Positions 1-7,991 of a DNA stretch of 64,000 nt are shown here, one piece after another (position 1 is the first letter of the stretch; the number at the start of each line of letters is the position of its first letter). Made by a program: the position numbers and the translations under genes. The notes below the pieces were generated by a model. The model ran no database searches. It had not been told where the DNA came from and worked only from the letters and a program-made list of their open reading frames with translations. The DNA is taken from positions 123,896-187,895 of the forward strand of contig NZ_SSOB01000012.1 in NCBI RefSeq assembly GCF_004801405.1. The letters run 5' to 3'. The stretch comes from Cohnella fermenti (GTDB lineage: Bacteria; Bacillota; Bacilli; Paenibacillales; Paenibacillaceae).

Positions 1-1
1 G

Positions 2-499
2 GGAGTTGCGGAGACGTACGACACGACCCGCGCCGTTCAGGCGATCAAGAACGCCAAGGAACTGGCGGATATCGTTGTAGTGATGGTGCACTGGGGCAAG
101 GAGAAAGTTCAGGAGCCGATCGACAAGCAGACGAGCGTCGGGCATGTCTTCATCGATGCGGGCGCGGATCTGGTTATCGGAAGCCACCCGCATGTGCTGC
201 AAGGCTTCGAGACGTACAAGGGCAAGTGGATCGCCTACAGCCTCGGCAACTTCGTCTTTACGTCGGCGGGCGATCGCTTGACGCAGGAGACGGGAGTGCT
301 CCAGGCGGCTTGCACCAAGCAGGGCGAGTGCGGATTGACGTTCGTGCCGATGCTGTCGACCTATGCGCAGCCGAGCCCGATGAGCGAAGAGGAGGGATCG
401 ACTCTCCTCGCCAAGCTGTCGGAGCTGTCAAGTCCGTACGGAGTGTCGGTTCATTCGAACGGAGAGATCGTTCCGTCTTCCGGAGCGCTCTCCCCATAA
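2..499 (+). CDS. CapA family protein, C-terminal part (cut by window start)
   Basis: The open frame enters from the window edge and stops at 499, so only about 165 residues of the C-terminus are visible. The segments VVVMVHWGKE, AGADLVIGSHPHVLQG and IAYSLGNFVF are typical of the metallophosphatase-like fold of PgsA/CapA proteins. The His residues in VHWG and SHPH are expected metal or active-site ligands. Family members are membrane- or cell-surface-linked and take part in poly-gamma-glutamate synthesis or other envelope processes. The actual substrate cannot be told from this fragment. The next gene starts 24 bp downstream, so they may share a transcript. Confidence 0.85.
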   Translation, partial: GVAETYDTTRAVQAIKNAKELADIVVVMVHWGKEKVQEPIDKQTSVGHVFIDAGADLVIGSHPHVLQGFETYKGKWIAYSLGNFVFTSAGDRLTQETGVLQAACTKQGECGLTFVPMLSTYAQPSPMSEEEGSTLLAKLSELSSPYGVSVHSNGEIVPSSGALSP

Positions 500-522
500 T
501 TAGCAAGAGAGAGAGGGGCACT

Positions 523-1320
523 ATGCCTAGGAGCGAACTTGCGCGCCTTCATCCGTGCGTAGCCCATCGCGGATGGTCCGGAGGCGCCCCGGAGAATACG
601 CTGGCGGCGTTCCGCCTTGCGCTCGCCGAACCCGCCGTTCGCGGCGTGGAGATGGACGTCCATCTGAGCAAGGACGGGATTCCCGTCGTCATTCACGACG
701 AGAAGCTGAAGCGCACGACGAACGGAAGGGGGCGCGTTCAGGATTATACGGCGGACGAGCTCGGCAGGCTGGATGCGGGCAGTTGGTTCCATCCTTCGTT
801 CGCCGGGGAGTCCGTGCCGACTCTCGAAGAGGTGCTGAGGCTGCTTGGCGGGAAGCTTAAGCTGAACGTCGAATTAAAAGAAGGGACCCGGCGGGTGGAG
901 CTGCTGGCGTTCAAGGTGGCGGAGCTTGTCCGCCGGCTCGGGCTGGAGGCGGACACGACGATTACTTCCTTCGAACGCTCGATTCTGGAGACGTCGAAGC
1001 GAGTGGCTCCGGAGCTTAGAATCGGTTGGATTACGAAGAAGCGATTGAACCGGAAGCTGATCATGCGGCTGCGGGAGATCGGCGCCTCGTTCCTCTCGGT
1101 CGAGCATTCTTCGCTGAGTGAAGCCGGAGTTCGCGAAGCGGTCGAGGCGGGAATCGAGGTCATGGCGTGGACCGTCAACGAGCCGAGGGACTTCGCGCGC
1201 CTCGCCGCGATCCGGCAGCCGCTTCTGCTATGCACCAACTACCCTGATCGCTGGCTGATGGCCGTGCAAGATGGAACGGAAGAGAATGGAGAGGAAGAGA
1301 ATCCCTATGACGACGTTTGA
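523..1320 (+). CDS. Glycerophosphodiester phosphodiesterase
   Basis: 265 residues. It hydrolyses glycerophosphodiesters to glycerol-3-phosphate and an alcohol. The N-terminus carries the family signature HRGWSGGAPENTLAAF, then EMDVHLSKDGIPVVIHDE with the acidic metal ligands and the second catalytic His, and later LNVELKEG; VMAWTVNEP lies near the C-terminus, as in the GDPD TIM barrel. The ATG at 523 is chosen because GAGAGAGGGG lies just upstream and the homology begins immediately. The same frame is open further upstream (from 226) but that part overlaps the CapA gene and is unlike the family. No signal peptide is visible, so the enzyme is probably cytoplasmic. Confidence 0.93.
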   Translation: MPRSELARLHPCVAHRGWSGGAPENTLAAFRLALAEPAVRGVEMDVHLSKDGIPVVIHDEKLKRTTNGRGRVQDYTADELGRLDAGSWFHPSFAGESVPTLEEVLRLLGGKLKLNVELKEGTRRVELLAFKVAELVRRLGLEADTTITSFERSILETSKRVAPELRIGWITKKRLNRKLIMRLREIGASFLSVEHSSLSEAGVREAVEAGIEVMAWTVNEPRDFARLAAIRQPLLLCTNYPDRWLMAVQDGTEENGEEENPYDDV

Positions 1321-1942
1321 TATTCGCAATATTTATTGCGTTGGCCGCAACTATCGCTTGCATGCCGCCGAGCTCGGCAATGCCGTGCCCGAGCAGCCGA
1401 TGATCTTCACCAAGCCGACCCATGCGGCCGTCGCTTGGGAGCAGGAAGTCCGGCTCCCCGCTGACCGGGGAGCCGTGCATTACGAAGCGGAGCTTGTGCT
1501 TCTGTTCTCCAAGCCGTACAAGCCGGGGGACTCTCTGGATGATGCGGTATCCCACTTCACGGTAGGGCTGGACTTCACGCTGCGCGATGTGCAGGAAGGC
1601 ATCAAGGCGAAGGGCTACCCGTGGCTGCCGGCCAAGGGCTTCCGGAATTCCGCAGGTCTTGGCGAGTGGCGGGCGTATCCGGGAACCCGGACGATCGAGG
1701 AGAAGCCGTTCGCGCTGGCGATCGGCGGCAAGGAAGTCCAGCGAGGCGACGTACGCGATATGGTGCACGGTCTTGAGAAGCTGGCGGACTTCGTCGCGAC
1801 CCATTACGGCATCGGCGCCGGAGATCTGCTGTTCACGGGCACTCCGGCCGGCGTCGGAGCGCTGAATGACGGGGACGTGCTGACGCTGACATGGAACGAG
1901 GAGAACGTGGGAAGCGCGAAGGTCGTGCTCAGCGGCGATTGA
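1307..1942 (+). CDS. Fumarylacetoacetate hydrolase (FAH) family protein
   Basis: 211 residues. It resembles short single-domain FAH-family enzymes (acylpyruvase, oxaloacetate decarboxylase or tautomerase types). Visible family features are YCVGRNYRLHAAELGN near the start, HYEAELVLLF with metal-binding Glu residues, VGLDFTLRDVQ and the C-terminal LLFTGTPAGVGAL. The ATG at 1307 overlaps the end of the GDPD gene by 14 bp and has GAGGAAGAGA before it. An in-frame ATG at 1271 would add a 12-residue MERKRMERKRIP tail and is less likely. The overlap suggests co-transcription with the GDPD gene. The substrate cannot be assigned. Confidence 0.9.
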   Translation: MTTFDIRNIYCVGRNYRLHAAELGNAVPEQPMIFTKPTHAAVAWEQEVRLPADRGAVHYEAELVLLFSKPYKPGDSLDDAVSHFTVGLDFTLRDVQEGIKAKGYPWLPAKGFRNSAGLGEWRAYPGTRTIEEKPFALAIGGKEVQRGDVRDMVHGLEKLADFVATHYGIGAGDLLFTGTPAGVGALNDGDVLTLTWNEENVGSAKVVLSGD

Positions 1943-2002
1943 TCGCCGTACATACGGACGAATATGCATACGTATGAGCCTATGCAGGTTGCTCATGCTC
2001 AT

Positions 2003-2049
2003 AAAGGATGCTCCATTTCACGCACGCGGGAATGGGGCATCCTTTTTTT
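2003..2049 (+). terminator. Rho-independent terminator after the FAH gene
   Basis: GGATGCTCCATT and AATGGGGCATCC can pair (with one G-T pair) around a short loop, followed by seven T residues. It sits 60 bp after the FAH stop and separates that unit from the sugar importer. Confidence 0.85.
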
Positions 2050-2103
2050 ACAAGGTAGTGGAAGATCAAGACAATTGTATCCCTGGATTAGGGGAATGAG
2101 GCC

Positions 2104-2137
2104 CTTACGGGAAGGAGATTACCCCTTACAATAAGGG
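2104..2137 (+). promoter_or_regulatory. Candidate promoter of the first sugar ABC operon
   Basis: TACAAT at 2127-2132 has a weak -35 match (CTTACG, 2104-2109) at 17 bp. The -10 box is embedded in an inverted repeat, CCCTTA-CAA-TAAGGG (2123-2137), which could be an operator. The -35 match is poor, so this is tentative. Confidence 0.35.
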
Positions 2138-2177
2138 TGTAAGCAACGAACAACGAACCTATGGGAGGGTCCTACGA

Positions 2178-3590
2178 GTGCAAAAGAAACTGGTTTCCGT
2201 CCTGGCTTTATCGGTCGCTATGTCCGCGTTCCTCGCCGCTTGCGGCAGCAATGAGAACAACAATACGGCATCGCCGTCCCCAAGCGAAAGCGCGAGCCCG
2301 AGCCCATCGCCTTCCGAATCCGCTCCGGCTTCGGAATCGACCGCTCCGGAGAAGGTAGAGAACTTCACCGTGTCACTGCGCCATATCCAGATCGGCGACG
2401 CCCAGAAGTTCCGCAAGGCGATTCTCGACGATGTCGTCACGAAGACCGAAGCCGACGTTCCGGGACTGAAGATCGAGCTCGACGGCGTCGAAGACAGCGT
2501 CAACCGCTTCACGAAGCTTCCCGCCGAGATGGCGGCCGGCAACCCTCCCAAGATCTTCGACGTGTTCGGCGGGTCGGGCGATACGCAGAAGTATGCCGGA
2601 GCCGGACGCATGCTCGACCTGACGCCGATCCTCGACGAACTGGGCCTCAAGGACAAATTCCTGAGCGGCGTTCTCGAACCGTTCTCCGTGGACGGCAAGG
2701 TATACGGCCTGCCGATCGGCGGCAACACCGAAGGCATTTTCTACAACACCGAGCTGTTCGCGAAGTATAACCTGAATCCTCCGACCACTTGGGACGACTT
2801 GATCAAGGCCGCCGACACCCTGAAGCAGAACGGCATCACCCCGTTCGCCGTCGGCTCCAAGGGAGCATGGGTGCCGAACATGCTGGTCAATACGTTCATC
2901 GGCCGCATCGCGGGCGAAGGCACGAACGCCGGCTTCATTACCGGCGCATCGCAGTGGAATTCCCCGGACGTCGTCGCCGCGTACCAACTGTTCGCGGATT
3001 GGGAGAAGGCCGGCTACTTCACGAAGGGCGAGCTCGGCAAGGAGTACGGCGACATGCTTAACGACTTCGTCGCCGGCAAGGCGGGCATGATGTTCGACGG
3101 CTCGTGGCGCTCTTCCGCCTTCAAGAACGATGCCGTAGGGGCCGAGATCGCCGGCAAGGTGGCGTTCGTGAACCTGCCGGCCGTCCCGAACGGCAAGGGC
3201 GATCAGTCGTCCGTCAACGCGAACTACGGCGAAGGCTACGGCTTCTCCTCCGATCTGAACGACAACGAGCTGAAGGCGGTCAAGGCATTCATCAAGAACA
3301 TGTACAGCGAAGAGATGCAGCTTCGCGGCTTGCTTGAAGACGGCGTGCTTCCTTCGATGAAGCTGACCGACGTCTCCCAAGTGACGGACCCGATCGTGAA
3401 GCAAGTGCTTGACGTTCTGAACGGCGCAACGGCAAGCTTCCCGCACTTCGACTCGGTCGTTCAATCCAAGGTGTACACCGAGACCGAGACGCAACTGCAG
3501 AAGCTGATCGCCGGCAAGGCGACCGCGCAGGAAGTCGGCACCGCGATCCAGAAGGTTCAAGACGCGGAGAACGCAGCCGCAGCGAAGTAA
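2178..3590 (+). CDS. ABC sugar transporter, extracellular substrate-binding lipoprotein
   Basis: 470 residues starting at a GTG, with GGGAGGG 11 bp upstream. Residues 1-21 form a lipoprotein signal peptide ending in the lipobox LAAC, followed by a Ser/Pro/Glu-rich linker (about residues 25-55). The mature part looks like a family 1 solute-binding protein: GNPPKIFDVFGGSGDTQKYA, VYGLPIGGNTEGIFYN, PPTTWDDLIKAADTLK and FDGSWRSSAF are typical maltose/multiple-sugar type segments. It would deliver an oligosaccharide to the two permeases encoded next. No ATPase gene is present; such importers usually borrow a shared MsmX-type ATPase. Confidence 0.93.
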   Translation: MQKKLVSVLALSVAMSAFLAACGSNENNNTASPSPSESASPSPSPSESAPASESTAPEKVENFTVSLRHIQIGDAQKFRKAILDDVVTKTEADVPGLKIELDGVEDSVNRFTKLPAEMAAGNPPKIFDVFGGSGDTQKYAGAGRMLDLTPILDELGLKDKFLSGVLEPFSVDGKVYGLPIGGNTEGIFYNTELFAKYNLNPPTTWDDLIKAADTLKQNGITPFAVGSKGAWVPNMLVNTFIGRIAGEGTNAGFITGASQWNSPDVVAAYQLFADWEKAGYFTKGELGKEYGDMLNDFVAGKAGMMFDGSWRSSAFKNDAVGAEIAGKVAFVNLPAVPNGKGDQSSVNANYGEGYGFSSDLNDNELKAVKAFIKNMYSEEMQLRGLLEDGVLPSMKLTDVSQVTDPIVKQVLDVLNGATASFPHFDSVVQSKVYTETETQLQKLIAGKATAQEVGTAIQKVQDAENAAAAK

Positions 3591-3612
3591 AAAATTCGAT
3601 TGCCGGATGAGA

Positions 3613-3677
3613 GGGGGCGTCCGCTCGAGCGCGGCGGCGCCCCTTCCCTCCATCCAAGCTTCCTTCCGCATAAGGAA
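3613..3677 (+). other. Two stem-loops between binding-protein and permease genes
   Basis: GGGGGCG (3613-3619) pairs with GCGCCCC (3637-3643) with an inner CCGC/GCGG helix, followed by TTCCTT/AAGGAA (3660-3677). There is no T-run, so this looks like an mRNA processing or stabilising element that would leave the binding-protein mRNA in excess, a common arrangement in such operons. Confidence 0.5.
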
Positions 3678-3715
3678 GGGATACGCCCATTACCGATGCC
3701 GGCGGGGGAGAAACC

Positions 3716-4597
3716 ATGAGAACAACACTGAGAAATCCCTATGTCTACTTGCTATTCGTCGTCCCGACAATCGCGTTATACTTCCTCTTCTTTATTTACC
3801 CCATGCTGACTTCCGTCTTCTATGGATTCACGAATTGGAACGGGCTCGACACGAAGGACTTCATCGGCTTCGATAACTTCGTGAACGCGTTCAAGGACGA
3901 GGACTTCCGCAACTCCATCTGGAACAACCTGTACATCCTTCTGTTCTCTTGCTGTGTGCAAGTGCCTCTGATTATTGTTTTCTCCCTGCTGATCAGCAGC
4001 GTAAAGAGATTCCAGGGGTTCTACAAGACAACCGTCTTCATGCCGTCCATCCTGTCGACTTCGGTCATCGGGATTCTGTGGGGGTACATCTACGATCCCG
4101 ACGTCGGTCTCATTAACAACATCTTGAAAACATTCGGGCTGGACCCGATTTATTTCCTCGCCGATACGAAGTGGGCGCTCTTGTCCATTCTGATCACGAA
4201 CGCTTGGCAGTGGATGGGCTTCTATATCGTTCTTATCCTGGCAGCCATTCTGGGCATCCCGAAGGATATCGACGAAGCGGCGATGATCGATGGGGCGACG
4301 GGCGTTCAGCGGGCCTGGTACTTGACCGTTCCGCTGATCAAACCGATCATCAACGTCGTCATCATGCTCTCGATCGCCGGCGCTCTGCGCGTTGTCGACA
4401 TCGTGCTCGTCATGACAGAAGGCGGGCCGGCCGGAGCGACCGACGTCATGGCCTCCTACATGGTGAACAAAGCGATCAAGTACGGAGATTACGGCTACGG
4501 CACCGCGCTCTCCATCATTATTTTCATATTTGCACTCGTTCTGACGGCACTGTACCAGACCTTGGTCGTCAGAAGACAAGAGAAGGTGGAATACTGA
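3716..4597 (+). CDS. ABC sugar transporter, permease 1 (UgpA/MalF-like)
   Basis: 293 residues with about six hydrophobic segments; the N-terminus LLFVVPTIALYFLFFIYPML is the first. The cytoplasmic EAA loop reads DIDEAAMIDGATGVQRAWYLTVPLIKP in two adjoining parts, the docking site for the ATPase. It pairs with the next permease to form the membrane channel for the sugar brought by the binding lipoprotein. The stop TGA shares a base with the start ATG of the next gene (TGATG), indicating translational coupling. Confidence 0.93.
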   Translation: MRTTLRNPYVYLLFVVPTIALYFLFFIYPMLTSVFYGFTNWNGLDTKDFIGFDNFVNAFKDEDFRNSIWNNLYILLFSCCVQVPLIIVFSLLISSVKRFQGFYKTTVFMPSILSTSVIGILWGYIYDPDVGLINNILKTFGLDPIYFLADTKWALLSILITNAWQWMGFYIVLILAAILGIPKDIDEAAMIDGATGVQRAWYLTVPLIKPIINVVIMLSIAGALRVVDIVLVMTEGGPAGATDVMASYMVNKAIKYGDYGYGTALSIIIFIFALVLTALYQTLVVRRQEKVEY

Positions 4598-5427
4598 TGG
4601 CAATCCCACTGCGCAGAACAATCCCGCATCTATTCATGATTGCCTATGTCATCATAATACTCGTGCCGTTTATCTTCATCCTGTTCTCGTCGTTCAAGGC
4701 GAACAACACGGAGATTGCGACGCATCCGTTCGGCCTTCCGAAGTCGTGGGAGTTCGGCAACTACAAGGAAGCCTGGGTGAAGGCGAAGATCAACGTCTAC
4801 TTCTTCAACAGCTTCTACCTCGCCTTTACGGCTGCCGCCACCGGCGTCCTGTTCTCCGCCGCGACCGCGTTCGCGATCACGCGGATGAAGTTCAAGCGGA
4901 CGAGCGGCTGGATCTACCAGTTCGTGCTCATCGGGATGCTCATTCCCGGCAACGTCCTGTTTATCGCCCAGTATCTGCTCGTGCAGAAGCTCGGCATTCT
5001 CGACACGCACTGGTCGCTGTTCCTGCCATACACCGCCGGTGCTCTGCCGTTCAGCGTGCTGCTCGTCTCGGCCTTCATGAAGTCCATCCCGCACGAGCTT
5101 GAGGAAGCGGCGGTCGTCGACGGGATGAACGTGTTCCGAATGTTCTTCCAGATCATCCTGCCGCTCACCGTGCCGGCGCTCGTCACCGTGTTCATCGTCA
5201 ACTTCCTGGGCAACTGGAACGAGTACCTGCTGTCGTTCTTCTTCATCAGCAAGGACGCTCTCCGCACGCTTCCTTCGGGAATGGTCCAATTCCGCGACGC
5301 GTTCCAGACGAACTATGCGCTCGTATGCACGGGCATCGTGTTCAGTGTCGTGCCGGTTCTCGTCATGTACGCGTTCCTTCAGCGCAAGATCATCGAAGGG
5401 CTGACGGCCGGCAGCGTTAAAGGATAG
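4597..5427 (+). CDS. ABC sugar transporter, permease 2 (UgpE/MalG-like)
   Basis: 276 residues, starting at the ATG that overlaps the previous stop. The same frame is open upstream but lies inside permease 1. The first membrane segment is LFMIAYVIIILVPFIFILF, and the EAA loop is HELEEAAVVDGMNVFRMFF followed by LPLTVPAL. The C-terminus LQRKIIEGLTAGSVKG is characteristic of MalG-type permeases. Last gene of the operon; no clear terminator follows. Confidence 0.93.
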   Translation: MAIPLRRTIPHLFMIAYVIIILVPFIFILFSSFKANNTEIATHPFGLPKSWEFGNYKEAWVKAKINVYFFNSFYLAFTAAATGVLFSAATAFAITRMKFKRTSGWIYQFVLIGMLIPGNVLFIAQYLLVQKLGILDTHWSLFLPYTAGALPFSVLLVSAFMKSIPHELEEAAVVDGMNVFRMFFQIILPLTVPALVTVFIVNFLGNWNEYLLSFFFISKDALRTLPSGMVQFRDAFQTNYALVCTGIVFSVVPVLVMYAFLQRKIIEGLTAGSVKG

Positions 5428-5455
5428 GGGGCACGCGGATAACGGTAATGGCCAT

Positions 5456-5527
5456 GGTGGATGGCGAAGGTGGATGGCGAAGGTAAATAATGAAGGTAAA
5501 TAGTGAAGGTAATAGCGAATGGCGAAG
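5456..5527 (+). repeat. 13-bp tandem repeat
   Basis: Two perfect copies of GGTGGATGGCGAA (5456-5481) are followed by GGTAAATAATGAA, GGTAAATAGTGAA and a diverged end. It lies just behind the last gene of the first sugar operon. Confidence 0.75.
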
Positions 5528-5638
5528 GACAACGCGGGTCTGCGGACTCGCTTTGTTCTATTTGCATTTTATGGTATAAAATGGAATATTGCGCGCGCTC
5601 GGTGCTGCTGGGTGCTCTAGGGGTTCGCAGAAAAGGGG

Positions 5639-5699
5639 GCCTTATCCCCGCCGTTCAGTTTTGCCTCCCAGCCCCCTCCCTGAACAAAGGGGATAAGGC
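5639..5699. repeat. Long inverted repeat (GCCTTATCCCC / GGGGATAAGGC)
   Basis: Perfect 11-bp arms at 5639-5649 and 5689-5699 enclose a second pair TTCAG/CTGAA (5654-5658 and 5680-5684). A third partial copy, GGGATAAGGCACTG, lies at 5737-5750. It could be a transcript hairpin or a mobile-repeat remnant; there is no T-run. Confidence 0.65.
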
Positions 5700-5986
5700 A
5701 CCGTTGGGCCGGATGGCACATGCTCACTGAGCAGATGGGATAAGGCACTGTTTTGGAAGAAAGGGGATGCTCGCTCAGGGTTATCCATTAATTGGCAAAA
5801 TATATAAGTGGAATAAAACAATATGCAAACGAAGAGGAAGTGAGATAATGTACACGTCGAGTGAAATAATTTTTAAGCGGGATGAGATGCTATATAAGCA
5901 AGATGAGAGAGTAAAACCATTCGGCGTGGAAAAATAGTGTAGAATAATAAAACGATTCCTTGGGAGGATGGAGGAGGGGCTGAGCC

Positions 5987-6619
5987 ATGAAACATATCCC
6001 GATCGATAACCCGTCTGTTTGTCCGCCTGACATGCTGTCCGGAGCCGAAGGCGATAGTCGCGATAACGGACGAGAAGCGCCTCTCGTTCATTCGTTTCCG
6101 CCGATAGCGGACGAGAGCTCCCGCTTGCTTATTCTCGGCAGCATGCCCGGAACGCGCTCATTGGAGATGAATCAATACTACGGCAATCCGCGCAACTTCT
6201 TCTGGCGAATTCTATACGAGCTTCTGGGGGAGGGAGCGGAACGCGCGGCAAGTGCCGAGTACGAAGAACGCCTGGCTATCGCCAGGCGCAACGGAATTGC
6301 ATTATGGGACGTCATCGAAGCGTGCGAGAGACCGGGGAGCCTCGACAGCGCCATCCGCAACGCGGTGCCGAACGAGATACCGGACTTGCTGCGGCACTGC
6401 CCAGCTATTCGGGTCATTGCGTGCAACGGCACCAAGTCTCATTCGGAGCTGCTCAAGCAGTACGGGGATACGCCGGAGCTTCGGAGCCGGACGGTGCTTC
6501 GGTTGCCCTCTTCGAGTCCGGTGCCGACTCCGCAATTCCGCGGTCTGGACGACCGGCTGGTCGTCTGGAGAGAGCTTCTGGCCCCGCATCTGCCGAATCG
6601 CAGCGGCAGCCGCGACTAG
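5987..6619 (+). CDS. DNA-deoxyinosine / uracil glycosylase, UDG superfamily family 6-like
   Basis: 210 residues. After a variable N-terminus of about 35 residues the core reads SRLLILGSMPGTRSLEMNQYYGNPRNFFWRI in adjoining parts, matching motif A of the family of hypoxanthine-DNA glycosylases (GSMPG, YYxxPxNxFW). GIALWDVIEACERPGSLDSAI and IACNGTKSH follow, then LPSSSPVPT, equivalent to the family SSSPAN motif. It would excise deaminated bases (hypoxanthine or uracil) from DNA for base excision repair. ATG 5987 is preceded by GGAGGATGGAGGAGGGG. It converges on the aminopeptidase gene. Confidence 0.88.
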   Translation: MKHIPIDNPSVCPPDMLSGAEGDSRDNGREAPLVHSFPPIADESSRLLILGSMPGTRSLEMNQYYGNPRNFFWRILYELLGEGAERAASAEYEERLAIARRNGIALWDVIEACERPGSLDSAIRNAVPNEIPDLLRHCPAIRVIACNGTKSHSELLKQYGDTPELRSRTVLRLPSSSPVPTPQFRGLDDRLVVWRELLAPHLPNRSGSRD

Positions 6620-6653
6620 ACTGCAGCCTGCAGAGTTCGGCCCCAACGCAGGC

Positions 6654-7886
6654 TTAGATCGCCCAATCTCCATGGCGGAAAATCTGGATTTCTTCGCCGT
6701 CAGACGTGACGCCGAAGATGTCCATCTTGTCGGAACCGATCATGAAGTCGACGTGCGTCATGCTTGTGTTGAGGCCGCGTTCCTTGAGCTCCTCCTGCGT
6801 CATCTTCGTTCCGCCCTGCAGGTTGAAGGCGTAGGCGCTGCCGATCGCCAGATGGTTCGAGGCGTTCTCGTCGAACAGCGTGTTGTAGTACAGGATGCCC
6901 GACTGGGAGATCGGAGAGAAGTGGGGCACGAGCGCAACTTCGCCGAGGTAGTGGGAGCCTTCGTCCATCTCGACGAGGTTCTTCAGCGTCTCCTCGCCGG
7001 TCTCGGCTTCGACTCCGACGATGCGTCCGTTCTCGAACGTCAGCTTGAAGCCGTCGATCAGGTTGCCGCCGTAGCTGAGCGGCTTCGTGCTGGAGACATA
7101 GCCGTTCACGCCCGAAGCGAGCGGCGCGGTGAACACCTCTTCGGTCGGCAGGTTGGCGACGAATGGCACGCCGGCTTCGTTGTCGCTGTCGGCGGCAAGC
7201 CATAAGTGGCCTTCCGGCAGCTCAATCGTCAGGTCGGTTCCCGGGGCGACATAGTGAAGCTTCTTGAATTGCTTCTTGTTCAAGAAGTCGGACTTCTCGT
7301 TCAGCTTGCGGATATGTTCCTCCCAGGCGGCCAGCGGATCGTCAAGATTCACGCGAACGGTGGCGAGGATCGCTTCCCACAGCTTGCCCACTTGCTCCGC
7401 TTCGGGAACGTTCGGGAACACCTTCGCGGCCCATGCCTTCGAAGGCGCCGCGACGACGCACCAACTGAACTTGTTCGCCATCATGTACTGGCGGTACTTC
7501 GCAAGCGTCTTGCCATACGTCTTCTGATTATTGACGATGCGCTCATGCGGGATTCCCTTCAGCATGTCGGGGTCCGAAGAGACGACGCTGACGACGGCCA
7601 CGTTGTTCTCGGCCAGCTCTTCCATCTCCGCCGCATACCACTTCGGCTCCTCGAGGAACGCTTCGTCCGGAGCGAGCTCGTAGCGCGTGCGCGTGACGAT
7701 GTCGTCGGTCCAGTTCACCTTGACCGAGAACGCTCCCGCTTCATACGCCTTGCGAACAACGGCGCGTACAAGCTCGGCCGCTTCGGTCGTCGCATTCACG
7801 ACGAGCTTCTGCCCCTTCTGAAGCTTAACCCCTATGCCAACGATCAGGTCTGCGTATCGATCCAACTGTTGCTGTGTCACGCTCAT
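6654..7886 (-). CDS. Aminopeptidase, M29 family (AmpS/aminopeptidase T type)
   Basis: 410 residues, the usual length for thermophilic-type M29 metallo-aminopeptidases. Recognisable parts are the N-terminus LDRYADLIVGIGVKLQKGQ, EEVFTAPLASGVNGYV (metal-binding Glu), DEGSHYLGEVALVP, FDENASNHLAIGSAY and the end MTHVDFMIGSDKMDIFGV, which contain the expected Glu, His and Asp ligands. It removes N-terminal residues from peptides in the cytoplasm. The ATG has GGAGGTTGGTAC upstream. It probably has its own promoter in the gap to the HD-GYP gene. Confidence 0.93.
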   Translation of the reverse strand: MSVTQQQLDRYADLIVGIGVKLQKGQKLVVNATTEAAELVRAVVRKAYEAGAFSVKVNWTDDIVTRTRYELAPDEAFLEEPKWYAAEMEELAENNVAVVSVVSSDPDMLKGIPHERIVNNQKTYGKTLAKYRQYMMANKFSWCVVAAPSKAWAAKVFPNVPEAEQVGKLWEAILATVRVNLDDPLAAWEEHIRKLNEKSDFLNKKQFKKLHYVAPGTDLTIELPEGHLWLAADSDNEAGVPFVANLPTEEVFTAPLASGVNGYVSSTKPLSYGGNLIDGFKLTFENGRIVGVEAETGEETLKNLVEMDEGSHYLGEVALVPHFSPISQSGILYYNTLFDENASNHLAIGSAYAFNLQGGTKMTQEELKERGLNTSMTHVDFMIGSDKMDIFGVTSDGEEIQIFRHGDWAI

Positions 7887-7953
7887 TGTACCAACCTCCG
7901 ACTGTTTCGATAAATAGGTTCCTGAACGCGCTGAACGCCGTCAGGCTCTATTT

Positions 7954-7981
7954 ATTGTAACATAGCCGGATCGGTAACCAA
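7954..7981 (-). promoter_or_regulatory. Candidate promoter of the aminopeptidase gene
   Basis: On the minus strand TTGGTT is followed after 16 bp by TACAAT, about 65 bp before the start codon. A hairpin-capable CCTGACGGCGTTCAG lies in the leader. Confidence 0.5.
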
Positions 7982-7991
7982 AAAGCCCGGT

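Larger units (their letters stand above)
5428..5986. other. 559-bp gene-free stretch with several repeats
   Basis: No convincing gene. It holds a 13-bp tandem repeat (5456-5527), an inverted repeat CATTTTAT-GGT-ATAAAATG (5565-5583), a long inverted repeat with GCCTTATCCCC/GGGGATAAGGC arms (5639-5699), and a further copy of the right arm at 5737-5746. The part after 5780 is AT-rich and probably carries the promoter of the glycosylase gene, but I cannot fix its boxes. Confidence 0.5.

Noticed and set aside
2178..5427. First ABC system as part of the LacI-type regulon
   Set aside because: No TTTGGCGCAAA box is visible in its upstream region.
5503..5730. 75-residue frame in the repeat-rich gap
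   Set aside because: It crosses the tandem and inverted repeats, has no ribosome binding site and no recognisable features.
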